A stretch of DNA of 64,000 nucleotides, taken from positions 1-64,000 of the forward strand of contig QCGP01000003.1 in assembly GCA_003279845.1 (NCBI GenBank). The letters are read 5' to 3'. The DNA is from Prochlorococcus sp. AG-388-F11 (GTDB taxonomy: Bacteria > Cyanobacteriota > Cyanobacteriia > PCC-6307 > Cyanobiaceae). Every line of letters starts with the position of its first letter. Position 1 is the first letter of the stretch. The position numbers and the translations under genes are program-made. Positions 23,101-31,082 of the stretch are shown here, in pieces. The notes under the pieces are model-generated. The model searched no databases and was not told the origin of the DNA. It was given only the letters and a program-made list of their open reading frames with translations.

Positions 23101-24691
23101 ATTGCCGGGTCCAAAAGTTGATTCCTACATCGCAAAACTAAGAAATAGTAAACCTGGAGTAGCTCTAATATCTCCTCCCCCGCATCATGATATTTATTCA
23201 ATAGAAGATTTAGCTCAACTTATCCATGACTTACACCAAGTTCATCCAAAAGCGAAAGTGAGCGTTAAACTTGTTTCTGAAATTGGTATAGGCACTATTG
23301 CTGCTGGAGTAAGCAAAGCTAATGCAGATGTAATTCAAATTTCAGGCCATGATGGAGGTACAGGTGCTTCACCCCTAAGTTCTATTAAACATGCAGGTTT
23401 ACCATGGGAACTAGGTGTTGCTGAGGTTCATAAATCTCTCTTAGAAAATAACTTACGAGAAAGAGTAATTTTAAGAACTGATGGAGGTCTTAAAACAGGC
23501 TGGGATGTAGTTATTGCAGCTTTACTAGGCGCTGAAGAATACGGTTTCGGTTCTGTAGCGATGATTGCTGAAGGATGCATAATGGCAAGGGTTTGTCATA
23601 CAAACAAGTGTCCTGTTGGAGTTGCCACTCAAAAAGAAGAATTGAGAAAAAGATTTAAAGGTATTCCAGAAAATGTTGTCAATTTTTTCTTGTATATTGC
23701 TGAAGAAGTAAGACAGATAATGAGTAGTATTGGTGTTTCTAATATGGAAGAACTGATTGGTAATCAAGAATTTCTTTCTGCAAGAAATATCGGTCTTCCA
23801 AAAACTTCTAATATCGATCTTTCTTCTTTAGTAGATAATGAACAATCAACTACTGATAGATCATGGTTAAAACATTCAAACAATGCTCATAGTAATGGTT
23901 CTGTATTAGAAGACGAGTTTTTGTCTGATACTAAATTTATAGATTCACTCAAAAATCACGAAAAATTAACCAAAGAAATTGAGATAAAAAATACAGATAG
24001 AAGTGTTTGTGCGAAAATATCAGGCGAAATCGCAGAATTTCATGGCAACACCGGCTTCAATGGCGAACTTAACTTGAATTTCAAAGGATATGCAGGACAA
24101 AGCTTTGGTGCCTTTTTATTGAAAGGAATGAATGTTCTATTAATAGGAGAAGCTAATGATTATGTTTGTAAAGGAATGAATGGAGGAATACTTACAATAA
24201 TCCCACCCACAATAGATGAAATCTCCTCTGAACAAGTCATCCTAGGAAATACTTGTCTTTATGGAGCAACAGGTGGGAAATTATTTGCATTAGGAAAATC
24301 GGGAGAAAGATTTGCAGTAAGAAATAGTGGTGCTACTGCAGTAATAGAGGGAGCAGGTGATCATTGTTGCGAATACATGACTGGTGGAAAAGTAGTTATA
24401 CTAGGTTCCACAGGAAGGAATATTGGTGCCGGTATGACTGGTGGAATAGCTTTTATAATCGATGAGAATAATGATTTAAATAATAAAGTAAATAAGGAAA
24501 TAGTAAGCATTCATAAAATCACTTCATCAAAGCAGGAAGATATCTTATTAGACATTATTAGAGAATATCGAGCAAAAACAAATAGCTTAAAAGCCGCCAA
24601 AATAATTGAAAATTGGTCTCATTTCAAGAGTACTTTCAAATTAATTGTTCCCCCAAGCGAAGAAGAGATGCTTGGCATAAAAAAAATGTAA
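20117..24691 (+). CDS. gltB: Ferredoxin-dependent glutamate synthase (GOGAT)
   Basis: 1524 aa; CGVGFIANIKG Ntn-type N-terminus after DA, GGKSNSGEGGEDPARF, MIAEGCIMARVCHTNKCPVGVATQ Fe-S motif, C-terminal GXGXG repeats. Confidence 0.96.
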   Translation: MGESIKRTVGPYRDSYSPNGIIGEKDACGVGFIANIKGVESNWILKQSLKGLNCMEHRGGCGGDSDSGDGAGILCSIPWEYFDHEMNFENKEDLDKGLGMVFMPNKKEKIEECKSICDEEAEKLKVNKTFWRTVPVNNEILGPLARANAPFISQWILFIDKKDHQDIERLLFQLRKRIEKRIRESFKNHVGDCEFYFASLSSKTVVYKGMVRSEILSEFYQDLKNESFKVSFSVYHRRFSTNTLPKWPLAQPMRFLGHNGEINTLLGNINWAKASEKHIDDFWGELSNEIKPIVDINKSDSSNLDATLEINIRSGQPITDSLLKLVPEAFRDQPELEKKEHIKAFYEYSASLQEAWDGPALLVFADGNFVGATLDRNGLRPARYSITNDGFIIMGSETGVVEIEEEKVIEKGRLGPGQMLAVDFHKNKILRNWEVKSEAAQRHDYKKLLSNRSIKIENCEWFKDCKLKDLELLQQQTAYGFSAEDNDLILDSMASLAKEPTYCMGDDIPLAVLSSKPHILYDYFKQRFAQVTNPPIDPLREKLVMSLEMHLGERCTPFEIKDPKPFVHLQSPILNEEELVSIKKSRIKSQTISSLFDIEEGVQGLENQLKAICKQSELSINEGCSLIIISDKGINPKKTFIPPLLAVGSIHHYLLKKEIRLKASLIIETGQCWSTHHLACLIGYGASAVCPWLTFEAGRHWLKHPKTQKLIDSKKIHPLSITDVQENIKKALEDGLRKILSKIGISLLSSYHGAQIFEAVGLGSDLVKIAFDGTTSRIAGITLKELTNETLSIHTKAYPEIDLKKLEFLGFVQFRNNGEYHSNNPEMSKVLHSAVKQGPKYDHFETYKKLISNRPTTSLRDLLTINSKRKSIPLDEVESVESICKRFCTGGMSLGALSREAHEVLAVAMNRIGGKSNSGEGGEDPARFNVLNDIDENTQSATLPFIKGLENGDTACSAIKQIASGRFGVTPEYLRSGKQLEIKMAQGAKPGEGGQLPGPKVDSYIAKLRNSKPGVALISPPPHHDIYSIEDLAQLIHDLHQVHPKAKVSVKLVSEIGIGTIAAGVSKANADVIQISGHDGGTGASPLSSIKHAGLPWELGVAEVHKSLLENNLRERVILRTDGGLKTGWDVVIAALLGAEEYGFGSVAMIAEGCIMARVCHTNKCPVGVATQKEELRKRFKGIPENVVNFFLYIAEEVRQIMSSIGVSNMEELIGNQEFLSARNIGLPKTSNIDLSSLVDNEQSTTDRSWLKHSNNAHSNGSVLEDEFLSDTKFIDSLKNHEKLTKEIEIKNTDRSVCAKISGEIAEFHGNTGFNGELNLNFKGYAGQSFGAFLLKGMNVLLIGEANDYVCKGMNGGILTIIPPTIDEISSEQVILGNTCLYGATGGKLFALGKSGERFAVRNSGATAVIEGAGDHCCEYMTGGKVVILGSTGRNIGAGMTGGIAFIIDENNDLNNKVNKEIVSIHKITSSKQEDILLDIIREYRAKTNSLKAAKIIENWSHFKSTFKLIVPPSEEEMLGIKKM

Positions 24692-24985
24692 ATGCCTTTC
24701 TTTGTCAAAACTGAAATTATAAAAAATGAATACTTAATTAATAATGATCTAAAACGAAAAATAATTAAAGAACATATTGATTGGATAAAAAAATTAAAAA
24801 AAGATGGAATTAATATAAAAAGTGGTTATTTGGTAGATAAGTTAAATAGGCCAGGTGACGGCGGATTACTCATTCTTGAGATGAATAATTATAAAAATGC
24901 ACTGAAAATAATTAAGAATGATCCAATGATTAAAAATGATCTAGTTGAATGGAAATTAAATGAGTGGGTAGATTCAAGTAAATGA
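24692..24985 (+). CDS. YCII-related domain protein
   Basis: 97 aa; FVKTEIIKN..LIN.HIDWIKKLKKDG...SGYL...PGDGGLLILEMNNYKNALKIIKNDPMI is YCII/muconolactone isomerase-like; start codon abuts gltB stop. Confidence 0.75.
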   Translation: MPFFVKTEIIKNEYLINNDLKRKIIKEHIDWIKKLKKDGINIKSGYLVDKLNRPGDGGLLILEMNNYKNALKIIKNDPMIKNDLVEWKLNEWVDSSK

Positions 24986-24991
24986 AAATAA

Positions 24992-25885
24992 CTATCTTGG
25001 ATACTTTTTCATAAGTTTTTGAATCTCCTCAGCATGGTAACTACTACGAGTCAAAGGAGAACTAACTACTTGCATAAAGTTTAAATCTTTTTCCCCGAAC
25101 GCTTTAAAGTAGTTAAATTTAGAAGGACTTACAAATCTTTGAACAGGTAAATGATTAGGGCCAGGTGATAAATATTGGCCAATAGTAACAATATCAACGA
25201 AATTACTTTTTAAATCCTTAAGAAGACTTAAGACCTCCTCATCTTTTTCCCCCAAACCAAGCATTAAACCTGACTTTGTATAAACTTTGGGAGAGTATTC
25301 TCTGGTTCTTTTAAGCAACTCAAGAGTTCTCTCATATTTACCCTGAGGTCTTACTTTTCTATATAGCTTAGGCACAGTCTCAATATTATGGTTTAAAACG
25401 TTTGGATTTGAATCAAGAACTTTTTCAAGAGCTTTCCAATTGCCACAAAAATCAGGAATTAATAGCTCAATAGTAGTTTCAGGAGATTTTTCTCTTACTT
25501 GATAAACACATTGAAAAAATTGAGATGCGCCACCATCCACAAGATCGTCTCTATTAACTGATGTGATTACAACATGCTTGAGCTTCATTCTAAAAACGGC
25601 TTCGGCGAGACGATATGGTTCTGTTGGGTCTAAATCTCTTTTAGATCTATCAAAATCAATATCGCAATATGGACATGCCCTAGTGCAACCAGGACCCATT
25701 ATGAGGAAAGTTGCAGTTCCACTAGCAAAACATTCACCAATATTTGGACAGCTTGCTTCTTGACATACGGTATTGAGATTTAAATCATTTAATAAATTTG
25801 CAGTATCACCAATTCGCTCAACTTGTGGAGCTTTTACTCTTAACCATTCAGGTTTTGAAATTAAACTATTAGGATTATTAGTCAC
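24992..25885 (-). CDS. lipA: Lipoyl synthase
   Basis: [52 protein letters not shown]. Confidence 0.96.
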   Translation of the reverse strand: MTNNPNSLISKPEWLRVKAPQVERIGDTANLLNDLNLNTVCQEASCPNIGECFASGTATFLIMGPGCTRACPYCDIDFDRSKRDLDPTEPYRLAEAVFRMKLKHVVITSVNRDDLVDGGASQFFQCVYQVREKSPETTIELLIPDFCGNWKALEKVLDSNPNVLNHNIETVPKLYRKVRPQGKYERTLELLKRTREYSPKVYTKSGLMLGLGEKDEEVLSLLKDLKSNFVDIVTIGQYLSPGPNHLPVQRFVSPSKFNYFKAFGEKDLNFMQVVSSPLTRSSYHAEEIQKLMKKYPR

Positions 25886-26177
25886 ATTAACTATTCTTGA
25901 CCTGCAGTTTCATTTTACTAAAAACAAGATAAATTAACTATTAATAATCTGAAAGATGAAGCTCATTAAATAGAAGTCAAAAAATAAATTAATTTAACTA
26001 ATTCTTCTGCAATTTAGAAAATCTTAATTTAATTTACTTGTTACACAGAATTTTTGTTACATTAACTAAAATATACACAGATATTAGAACGTAATTTTTA
26101 ATATAGATATTAGAACATTCTAATTTTAGAATAAGTCTAAAAAATCATGAAACAGTAACACTATTTTGTACTAAAAA

Positions 26178-26852
26178 GTGTTTTTTTATTTATTTATTGA
26201 TACAGTAAAAGATATATGTAATAAAACATTGACTTTTAAATTCAAAAGAAAACGTCTTTTACTATCTGAAAAAAATAAAAAAACTCAATCTATAGGATAT
26301 GCTAGAGCTACTCATAATGAATTTGAATATTTAGAGGAGCAAATAAAAAAATTAAAGGAAGAGGGTTGCAGTTTAGTATTCTCTGAATTTTTAAGTTTAG
26401 ATGAAGAAATCAAACCCCAACTCAATAAAGCTATAAATTGCTTATCTAAAGGCGATGAATTAATAATCACTCAGCTTGATAGAGCATTTAAAAATAAAAA
26501 AGAATGTTTGGTAACAATAAATAAACTCATTAATAAAAATATTAAATTGCGAACTCTGACTGGTTTTTTTGCAGGTAATACATCTCCTAAAACTAATTCT
26601 TCAATTTTTAAAGTTTTTTATGAATTAGAGAATTTAGAAGACAAAAGTTTAAGTGAACTAAAAAAAGAACAATTATTACGTAGAAAGTTATCTGGGCATA
26701 ATCTAGGAGGAAGGCCCAAGATAAGTCCTTTAAAAGAATCTCTAGTAATCAGATTGCGCAATGAGGGATATTCATATCGATCAATCAGATCACAAACAGG
26801 AATTGCATTGTCAACAATAAGAAGAATAATTTTGGAAGGAGAATTATCATAA
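26178..26852 (+). CDS. Serine recombinase/resolvase-like protein with HTH C-terminus (N-terminal start uncertain)
   Basis: IGYARATHNEFEYLEEQIKKLKEEGC...KPQLNKAINCLSKGDELIITQLDRAFKN (resolvase N-domain) and GRPKISPLKESLVIRLRNEGYSYRSIRSQTGIALSTIRRII (HTH). Confidence 0.8.
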   Translation: MFFYLFIDTVKDICNKTLTFKFKRKRLLLSEKNKKTQSIGYARATHNEFEYLEEQIKKLKEEGCSLVFSEFLSLDEEIKPQLNKAINCLSKGDELIITQLDRAFKNKKECLVTINKLINKNIKLRTLTGFFAGNTSPKTNSSIFKVFYELENLEDKSLSELKKEQLLRRKLSGHNLGGRPKISPLKESLVIRLRNEGYSYRSIRSQTGIALSTIRRIILEGELS

Positions 26853-26853
26853 A

Positions 26854-27066
26854 ATGATTAATAAAGAAATTGAAAATTTAATTAAAGAAAATTTTAAAGA
26901 TACAGCCTTGCGTATTTATGAATTAGATAATGAAGATAGAAAAAGTTTACTAGCAGAATATAGAGAATGGATTATGAACGATTTAGATTTTGAAGAAGTA
27001 ATGATGCTACCTTATGAAGCCTATACTGACAAATTAGATTCTAATTTCTTAGAGGATTTACTTTAG
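26854..27066 (+). CDS. Small acidic protein of unknown function
   Basis: 70 aa ORF directly downstream of the resolvase-like gene, convergent with the next gene (overlaps its 3' end by 4 nt). Confidence 0.6.
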   Translation: MINKEIENLIKENFKDTALRIYELDNEDRKSLLAEYREWIMNDLDFEEVMMLPYEAYTDKLDSNFLEDLL

Positions 27067-27971
27067 TCCCCAATAGTATATCTCTTGTTAAAATCGTATA
27101 CTTCTTTTGCTATGAAAGGCAAAAGAAAAATATCTTTGAAATATTGTTCTCCATTACAAAAAACGACTAATAAAGTTTGTAGAGATTGATTATTAATCCA
27201 CCAAGCTGAATCATGTCTAACTTCAGACATTAAGCCTGCTTTACTCCAAAGGTTAATGCTATCTGGTAATCCTGCCCCCAAAAAACCATCTATTTGATTA
27301 ATAGGATCATTTTTGAGAACAACTTTATTTAAATTTCTTTTTAAAAAACTTCTTAAATTTAAGTCATTTTCTTGATAATCAATATGAATCATAATTTCCT
27401 CCAAAACCCTTGCAGCCGAATCAGAAGTCATAGCGTTTCTATTATTATTATCATGTCCATAAAATTCTTTTTCACGACCGAATGGTCCATCATCCCAGGT
27501 CTTCTGACAGCAATTTATACCACTCAATTCCTCCCAATTCAAATCATGTAGCCAATCGTTTATTAGAAATCTTTGATATTTCCAATTTTCCCATAATTCA
27601 CTTTCAATACAAGGTCCACTTGTTGTTCCAGTAAGTAAATCAATTAAGAAGCTTGTCGCATTATTACTTGAAAAAAACAACATTTTCCTTACAGCATCAA
27701 TAATTTCATCTGATAATATTAAACTTCCTTTTTTAATCCAATAATATGCAGCAAAGCCATAAACCAACTTGATTATACTCGCAGGGTAAACCATTTTTTT
27801 ATTATTAATACCAGTTCCAAAACCTTTAAATACACTTTTATTTTCACTTTTATAATTAATCCAAGTTATGGAAATATCTTCTCTTGAAAAATCTTTATTA
27901 TAAGAGCATACTTTCCCTAAAATATCATTTAAGGCTAAACCCATCTCTTTACTTAAGTAATAAAAGGACAT
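27063..27971 (-). CDS. Class A beta-lactamase-like serine hydrolase
   Basis: PASIIKLVYGFAAY (SxxK motif) and FFSSNNATSFLIDLLTG (SxN-like motif). Confidence 0.8.
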   Translation of the reverse strand: MSFYYLSKEMGLALNDILGKVCSYNKDFSREDISITWINYKSENKSVFKGFGTGINNKKMVYPASIIKLVYGFAAYYWIKKGSLILSDEIIDAVRKMLFFSSNNATSFLIDLLTGTTSGPCIESELWENWKYQRFLINDWLHDLNWEELSGINCCQKTWDDGPFGREKEFYGHDNNNRNAMTSDSAARVLEEIMIHIDYQENDLNLRSFLKRNLNKVVLKNDPINQIDGFLGAGLPDSINLWSKAGLMSEVRHDSAWWINNQSLQTLLVVFCNGEQYFKDIFLLPFIAKEVYDFNKRYTIGD

Positions 27972-27974
27972 TGT

Positions 27975-28733
27975 ATGGAAAATTATAAAAATCCTATCTC
28001 ACTATTTAAACAAACTAATTTTTCAAAAACTATTTGGTGGAAATTAAAAGTTAATATTTCTGGATATCAAAATGAAATAGAAGATAGATTAGTGACTGAA
28101 ATATTTAAAAATAGAATTTTTAGGCTACTTTATCCAAATATATATCAACATAACCATAAATTTTCGAGAATTCTAGTTCAACTATATGAAGATGGTTACG
28201 TCTGTTGGATAAATTTAGATGGATTGATTATTGAAAAATATGAATTAAATAAAACTGAGAGTTTTAAAAATGAACACTTCTTTGTAAAAGATAAAATTAC
28301 CTCAATATTAAAATGGATCAATAATCAAGCTGAGTTAACTAATGAATACCTTTGGGGAGGCACATTAGGACCCAATTTTGATTGTTCCGGGTTAATTCAG
28401 ACTGCTTTTTTTAAGCATAATATTCATATACCTAGAGACTCTTATCAAATCAAAAGTTTTTGTAAACATCTTTTCTATTTCAGAGAGTCTTATACGGGTC
28501 TACGACCTGGGGATCTTTTATTTTTTGGAAATGAAGAAAAATGTGATCATATTGGAATCTATAAAGGAGAAGGTTTGTATTACCATAGCTCTGGAACTGA
28601 TTTTGGCAGAAATGGAATAGGATTAGACACCCTAAAACAATCTAATGATAAAATCTCATTACATTATAAATCCAAACTTATTTCGGCGGGAAGAGTAGTT
28701 AGAAATTATAGATGGGACAGAACTATACGTTAA
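27975..28733 (+). CDS. NlpC/P60 family peptidase with N-terminal SH3-like region
   Basis: YLWGGTLGPNFDCSGLIQTAFFKHNIHIPRDSYQI...GLRPGDLLFFGNEEKCDHIGIYKGEGLYYHSSG: Cys and His of the NlpC/P60 catalytic core. Confidence 0.92.
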   Translation: MENYKNPISLFKQTNFSKTIWWKLKVNISGYQNEIEDRLVTEIFKNRIFRLLYPNIYQHNHKFSRILVQLYEDGYVCWINLDGLIIEKYELNKTESFKNEHFFVKDKITSILKWINNQAELTNEYLWGGTLGPNFDCSGLIQTAFFKHNIHIPRDSYQIKSFCKHLFYFRESYTGLRPGDLLFFGNEEKCDHIGIYKGEGLYYHSSGTDFGRNGIGLDTLKQSNDKISLHYKSKLISAGRVVRNYRWDRTIR

Positions 28734-28797
28734 TTAATAGAGCTTACCTTTTAATTTGAAATTAAATTTAAATATTACTTATTCTTTTATTGAGGGA

Positions 28798-29397
28798 TTA
28801 ACCAGCAGTCCAAATATTTTTAATGATTGGCATTATGGTATCTAGGTGTAATGTCCCAACAAGTAACCAAGCAAAAACAGCTCCCCCACAGCCTCCTAAC
28901 CAAAATCCACTTGTAAAATCAGCCCAACCAGCTCTTGTAAATAAGTCCTTTGGCGGATTATTAACAGTTGCATCTGGAGGTTGAACATTAGGTGCTTTAC
29001 CAGGGGCATTGTATAGAACAAAAAGTGCTGTCAGAATATGAACAGCTCCAATAGTAGCGAGAAGTCCAGCTGTTAAAGCAAATTCAGAATTTCTTAATGG
29101 GCCAGTCATAGTGAAAGGTCCGTATAGAAGATATCCAAAAGCTGCTCCAGTTTCTAAACCTCTAAAATTAGGGGAAATACCTTCTCTGTAAAAAGGTAAA
29201 TTATTTATGAAGGCTTTTGTAAAATAACCACTATTAACTGGAGTAGCTAAATTACCAACAAAAGGATCAGCAACTGTTTTTACTGCCCATTGTTCTGCTA
29301 CGCCAATATCATTTGGTTGTACAGAAGTATCTATGTATTTCTCATCAAACTTAATAGAACTTGTTGATTCTGAGAATGATTTTTGAAAGTCGCTCAT
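28798..29397 (-). CDS. psaL: Photosystem I reaction center subunit XI
   Basis: [67 protein letters not shown]. Confidence 0.98.
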   Translation of the reverse strand: MSDFQKSFSESTSSIKFDEKYIDTSVQPNDIGVAEQWAVKTVADPFVGNLATPVNSGYFTKAFINNLPFYREGISPNFRGLETGAAFGYLLYGPFTMTGPLRNSEFALTAGLLATIGAVHILTALFVLYNAPGKAPNVQPPDATVNNPPKDLFTRAGWADFTSGFWLGGCGGAVFAWLLVGTLHLDTIMPIIKNIWTAG

Positions 29398-29424
29398 TTT
29401 TTTAATAGTTTAGTGTTTGATAAT

Positions 29425-29538
29425 TTATTCAGTTGCTGTAATTAATCTTCCAATCAATACGATAAAAACAGCAGGCATTGCAATACCAATTAATGGAACA
29501 AAAATTGAGGGTAAAAGACTTGGTAAATCAGATGGCAT
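29425..29538 (-). CDS. psaI: Photosystem I reaction center subunit VIII (not in supplied ORF track)
   Basis: Reverse strand ATG..TAA translates to MPSDLPSLLPSIFVPLIGIAMPAVFIVLIGRLITATE (37 aa), a PsaI-type single-TM peptide adjacent to psaL. Confidence 0.9.
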   Translation of the reverse strand: MPSDLPSLLPSIFVPLIGIAMPAVFIVLIGRLITATE

Positions 29539-29630
29539 AGTTCTTTAAACATCTTTAAACACTTTAGTATTTATCAGCGAAATAGTGTTAATTTTATTAC
29601 TGGATGATATAAAAATTATTAACTTTTTAC

Positions 29631-30011
29631 ATGTTAAATTTTTTCGCAATTGTACTTATTATTTTTATAGGAATATTACTTCTACTTTTTAAAAAAAGAA
29701 GCTTTAGAAAGTTAATAAATAAAGGAAAATTACATTCTGATAAATTAAAAAAAAATAATAAATTTCTATCTAATAAAAAAAGTTTTTTATACAATCACGA
29801 AGCAAAAAAGTACTCATTATTATATAAAAATTCTCAAAGAAAAAAAATGTTTAGTCTTTTTCATGGAAATACAGAAGACAAATTAAAAGCATTAAAAATT
29901 GCGGAAGAATTGTCTGATAAATCAACATTATCAATTTTGCGACTAGGCTTAAGAGATATGTCTCCTGAAGTGGTTAAACTTTCAGCTTTATTAATAAGAA
30001 AATTCAAGTAA
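29631..30011 (+). CDS. Hypothetical protein: N-terminal TM helix, basic linker, HEAT-repeat-like C-terminus
   Basis: MLNFFAIVLIIFIGILLLLFKKR...EDKLKALKIAEELSDKSTLSILRLGLRDMSPEVVKLSALLIRKF. Confidence 0.6.
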   Translation: MLNFFAIVLIIFIGILLLLFKKRSFRKLINKGKLHSDKLKKNNKFLSNKKSFLYNHEAKKYSLLYKNSQRKKMFSLFHGNTEDKLKALKIAEELSDKSTLSILRLGLRDMSPEVVKLSALLIRKFK

Positions 30012-30015
30012 AAAT

Positions 30016-30978
30016 TTAATTTTTATTGGCACTACTTATTGACCTTATTCTATAAATTGGACGACTTTGACTTTCATGATATGTTCTAATTAAAAGTTCG
30101 CTCAATAATCCAAAGCTAAATAATTGAACCCCAGCAATTCCCAATATTAAAGCAAACATTAACAACGGACGATTTCCAATATCCTCACCCATTATTTTTA
30201 AAACTATCAAATAGGAACTCATTGCAAGGCTAATCAAAATACTTATGATTCCAACAAAACCAAATCCATACATCGGTCTTGTTAAAAATTTAGTCATAAA
30301 CCAAACAGTTAGTAAATCCATTAAAACTCTAAAAGTTCTATCTATTCCATATTTGCTAGATCCATATTGCCTGCTTCTATGATTGACTTTAATTTCTTTG
30401 ATTCTTGCACCTTCAATATTTGCTAAGACGGGCAAAAACCTGTGAAGTTCTCCATACAATTTAATATCATCAATTATTTCTTTCTTAAAAGCTTTTAATG
30501 AACATCCATAATCATGCAACTTCAAACCTGTTACGCGAGCTATTAATTTATTCGCTATTTTTGATGGTATCTTTCTATTAATTAATTTATCTTTTCTATC
30601 AAACCTCCATCCACAAATCAAATCGTAGCCATTATTAATTTCTGAAATTAATATCGGAATATCATTTGGATCATTCTGTAAATCACCATCCAAAGTAATG
30701 ACAATATCGCCTTTAGAGTTATCAAAGCCCGCTGACATTGCTGCAGTTTGCCCATAATTTTTGCGAAGGGAAATCACTGATAATTCTTTAATTTTGAGAG
30801 TTAATTGTTTTAATACTTGTTGAGTATTGTCTTTAGAACCATCATTTACAACAATCAATTCAAAATTAAATTTATGTAATGACATTACATTTATAACTTC
30901 ATCCAATAAAAAACCAATACTCTCACTTTCATTGAAAACAGGGATGATAATAGAAATTAATTGTTTTATATCTGACAT
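30016..30978 (-). CDS. Family 2 glycosyltransferase (dolichyl-phosphate mannose synthase/GtrB-like, C-terminal TM helices)
   Basis: ISIIIPVFNESESIGFLLDEV, VVNDGSKDNTQQVLK, RKNYGQTAAMSAGFDNSKGDIVITLDGDLQNDPNDIP. Confidence 0.92.
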   Translation of the reverse strand: MSDIKQLISIIIPVFNESESIGFLLDEVINVMSLHKFNFELIVVNDGSKDNTQQVLKQLTLKIKELSVISLRKNYGQTAAMSAGFDNSKGDIVITLDGDLQNDPNDIPILISEINNGYDLICGWRFDRKDKLINRKIPSKIANKLIARVTGLKLHDYGCSLKAFKKEIIDDIKLYGELHRFLPVLANIEGARIKEIKVNHRSRQYGSSKYGIDRTFRVLMDLLTVWFMTKFLTRPMYGFGFVGIISILISLAMSSYLIVLKIMGEDIGNRPLLMFALILGIAGVQLFSFGLLSELLIRTYHESQSRPIYRIRSISSANKN

Positions 30979-31039
30979 TTATATTTGATATATTTATATA
31001 ATTTTAACTTAATTTACAACATTAAAATTAAACAAAAAA

Positions 31040-31063
31040 AAATCACCACATCTGTGGTGATTT
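31040..31063 (-). terminator. Rho-independent terminator of the psaAB operon
   Basis: Perfect 10-bp stem AAATCACCAC-ATCT-GTGGTGATTT; read on minus strand it is followed by a T-rich tract (complement of AAACAAAAAAA), 20 nt after the psaB stop. Confidence 0.92.
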
Positions 31064-31082
31064 GAATTATTTAAAGGAAAAT

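Noticed and set aside
22654-23767. Minus-strand ORFs inside gltB
   Set aside because: Shadow ORFs of a highly conserved coding region.
26100-28750. Possible genomic island or mobile element between lipA and psaL (resolvase-like, small ORF, beta-lactamase-like, NlpC/P60)
   Set aside because: No transposase, integrase, attachment-site duplication, tRNA junction or terminal repeats seen; composition matches the surrounding sequence. Only the degenerate resolvase hints at mobility.
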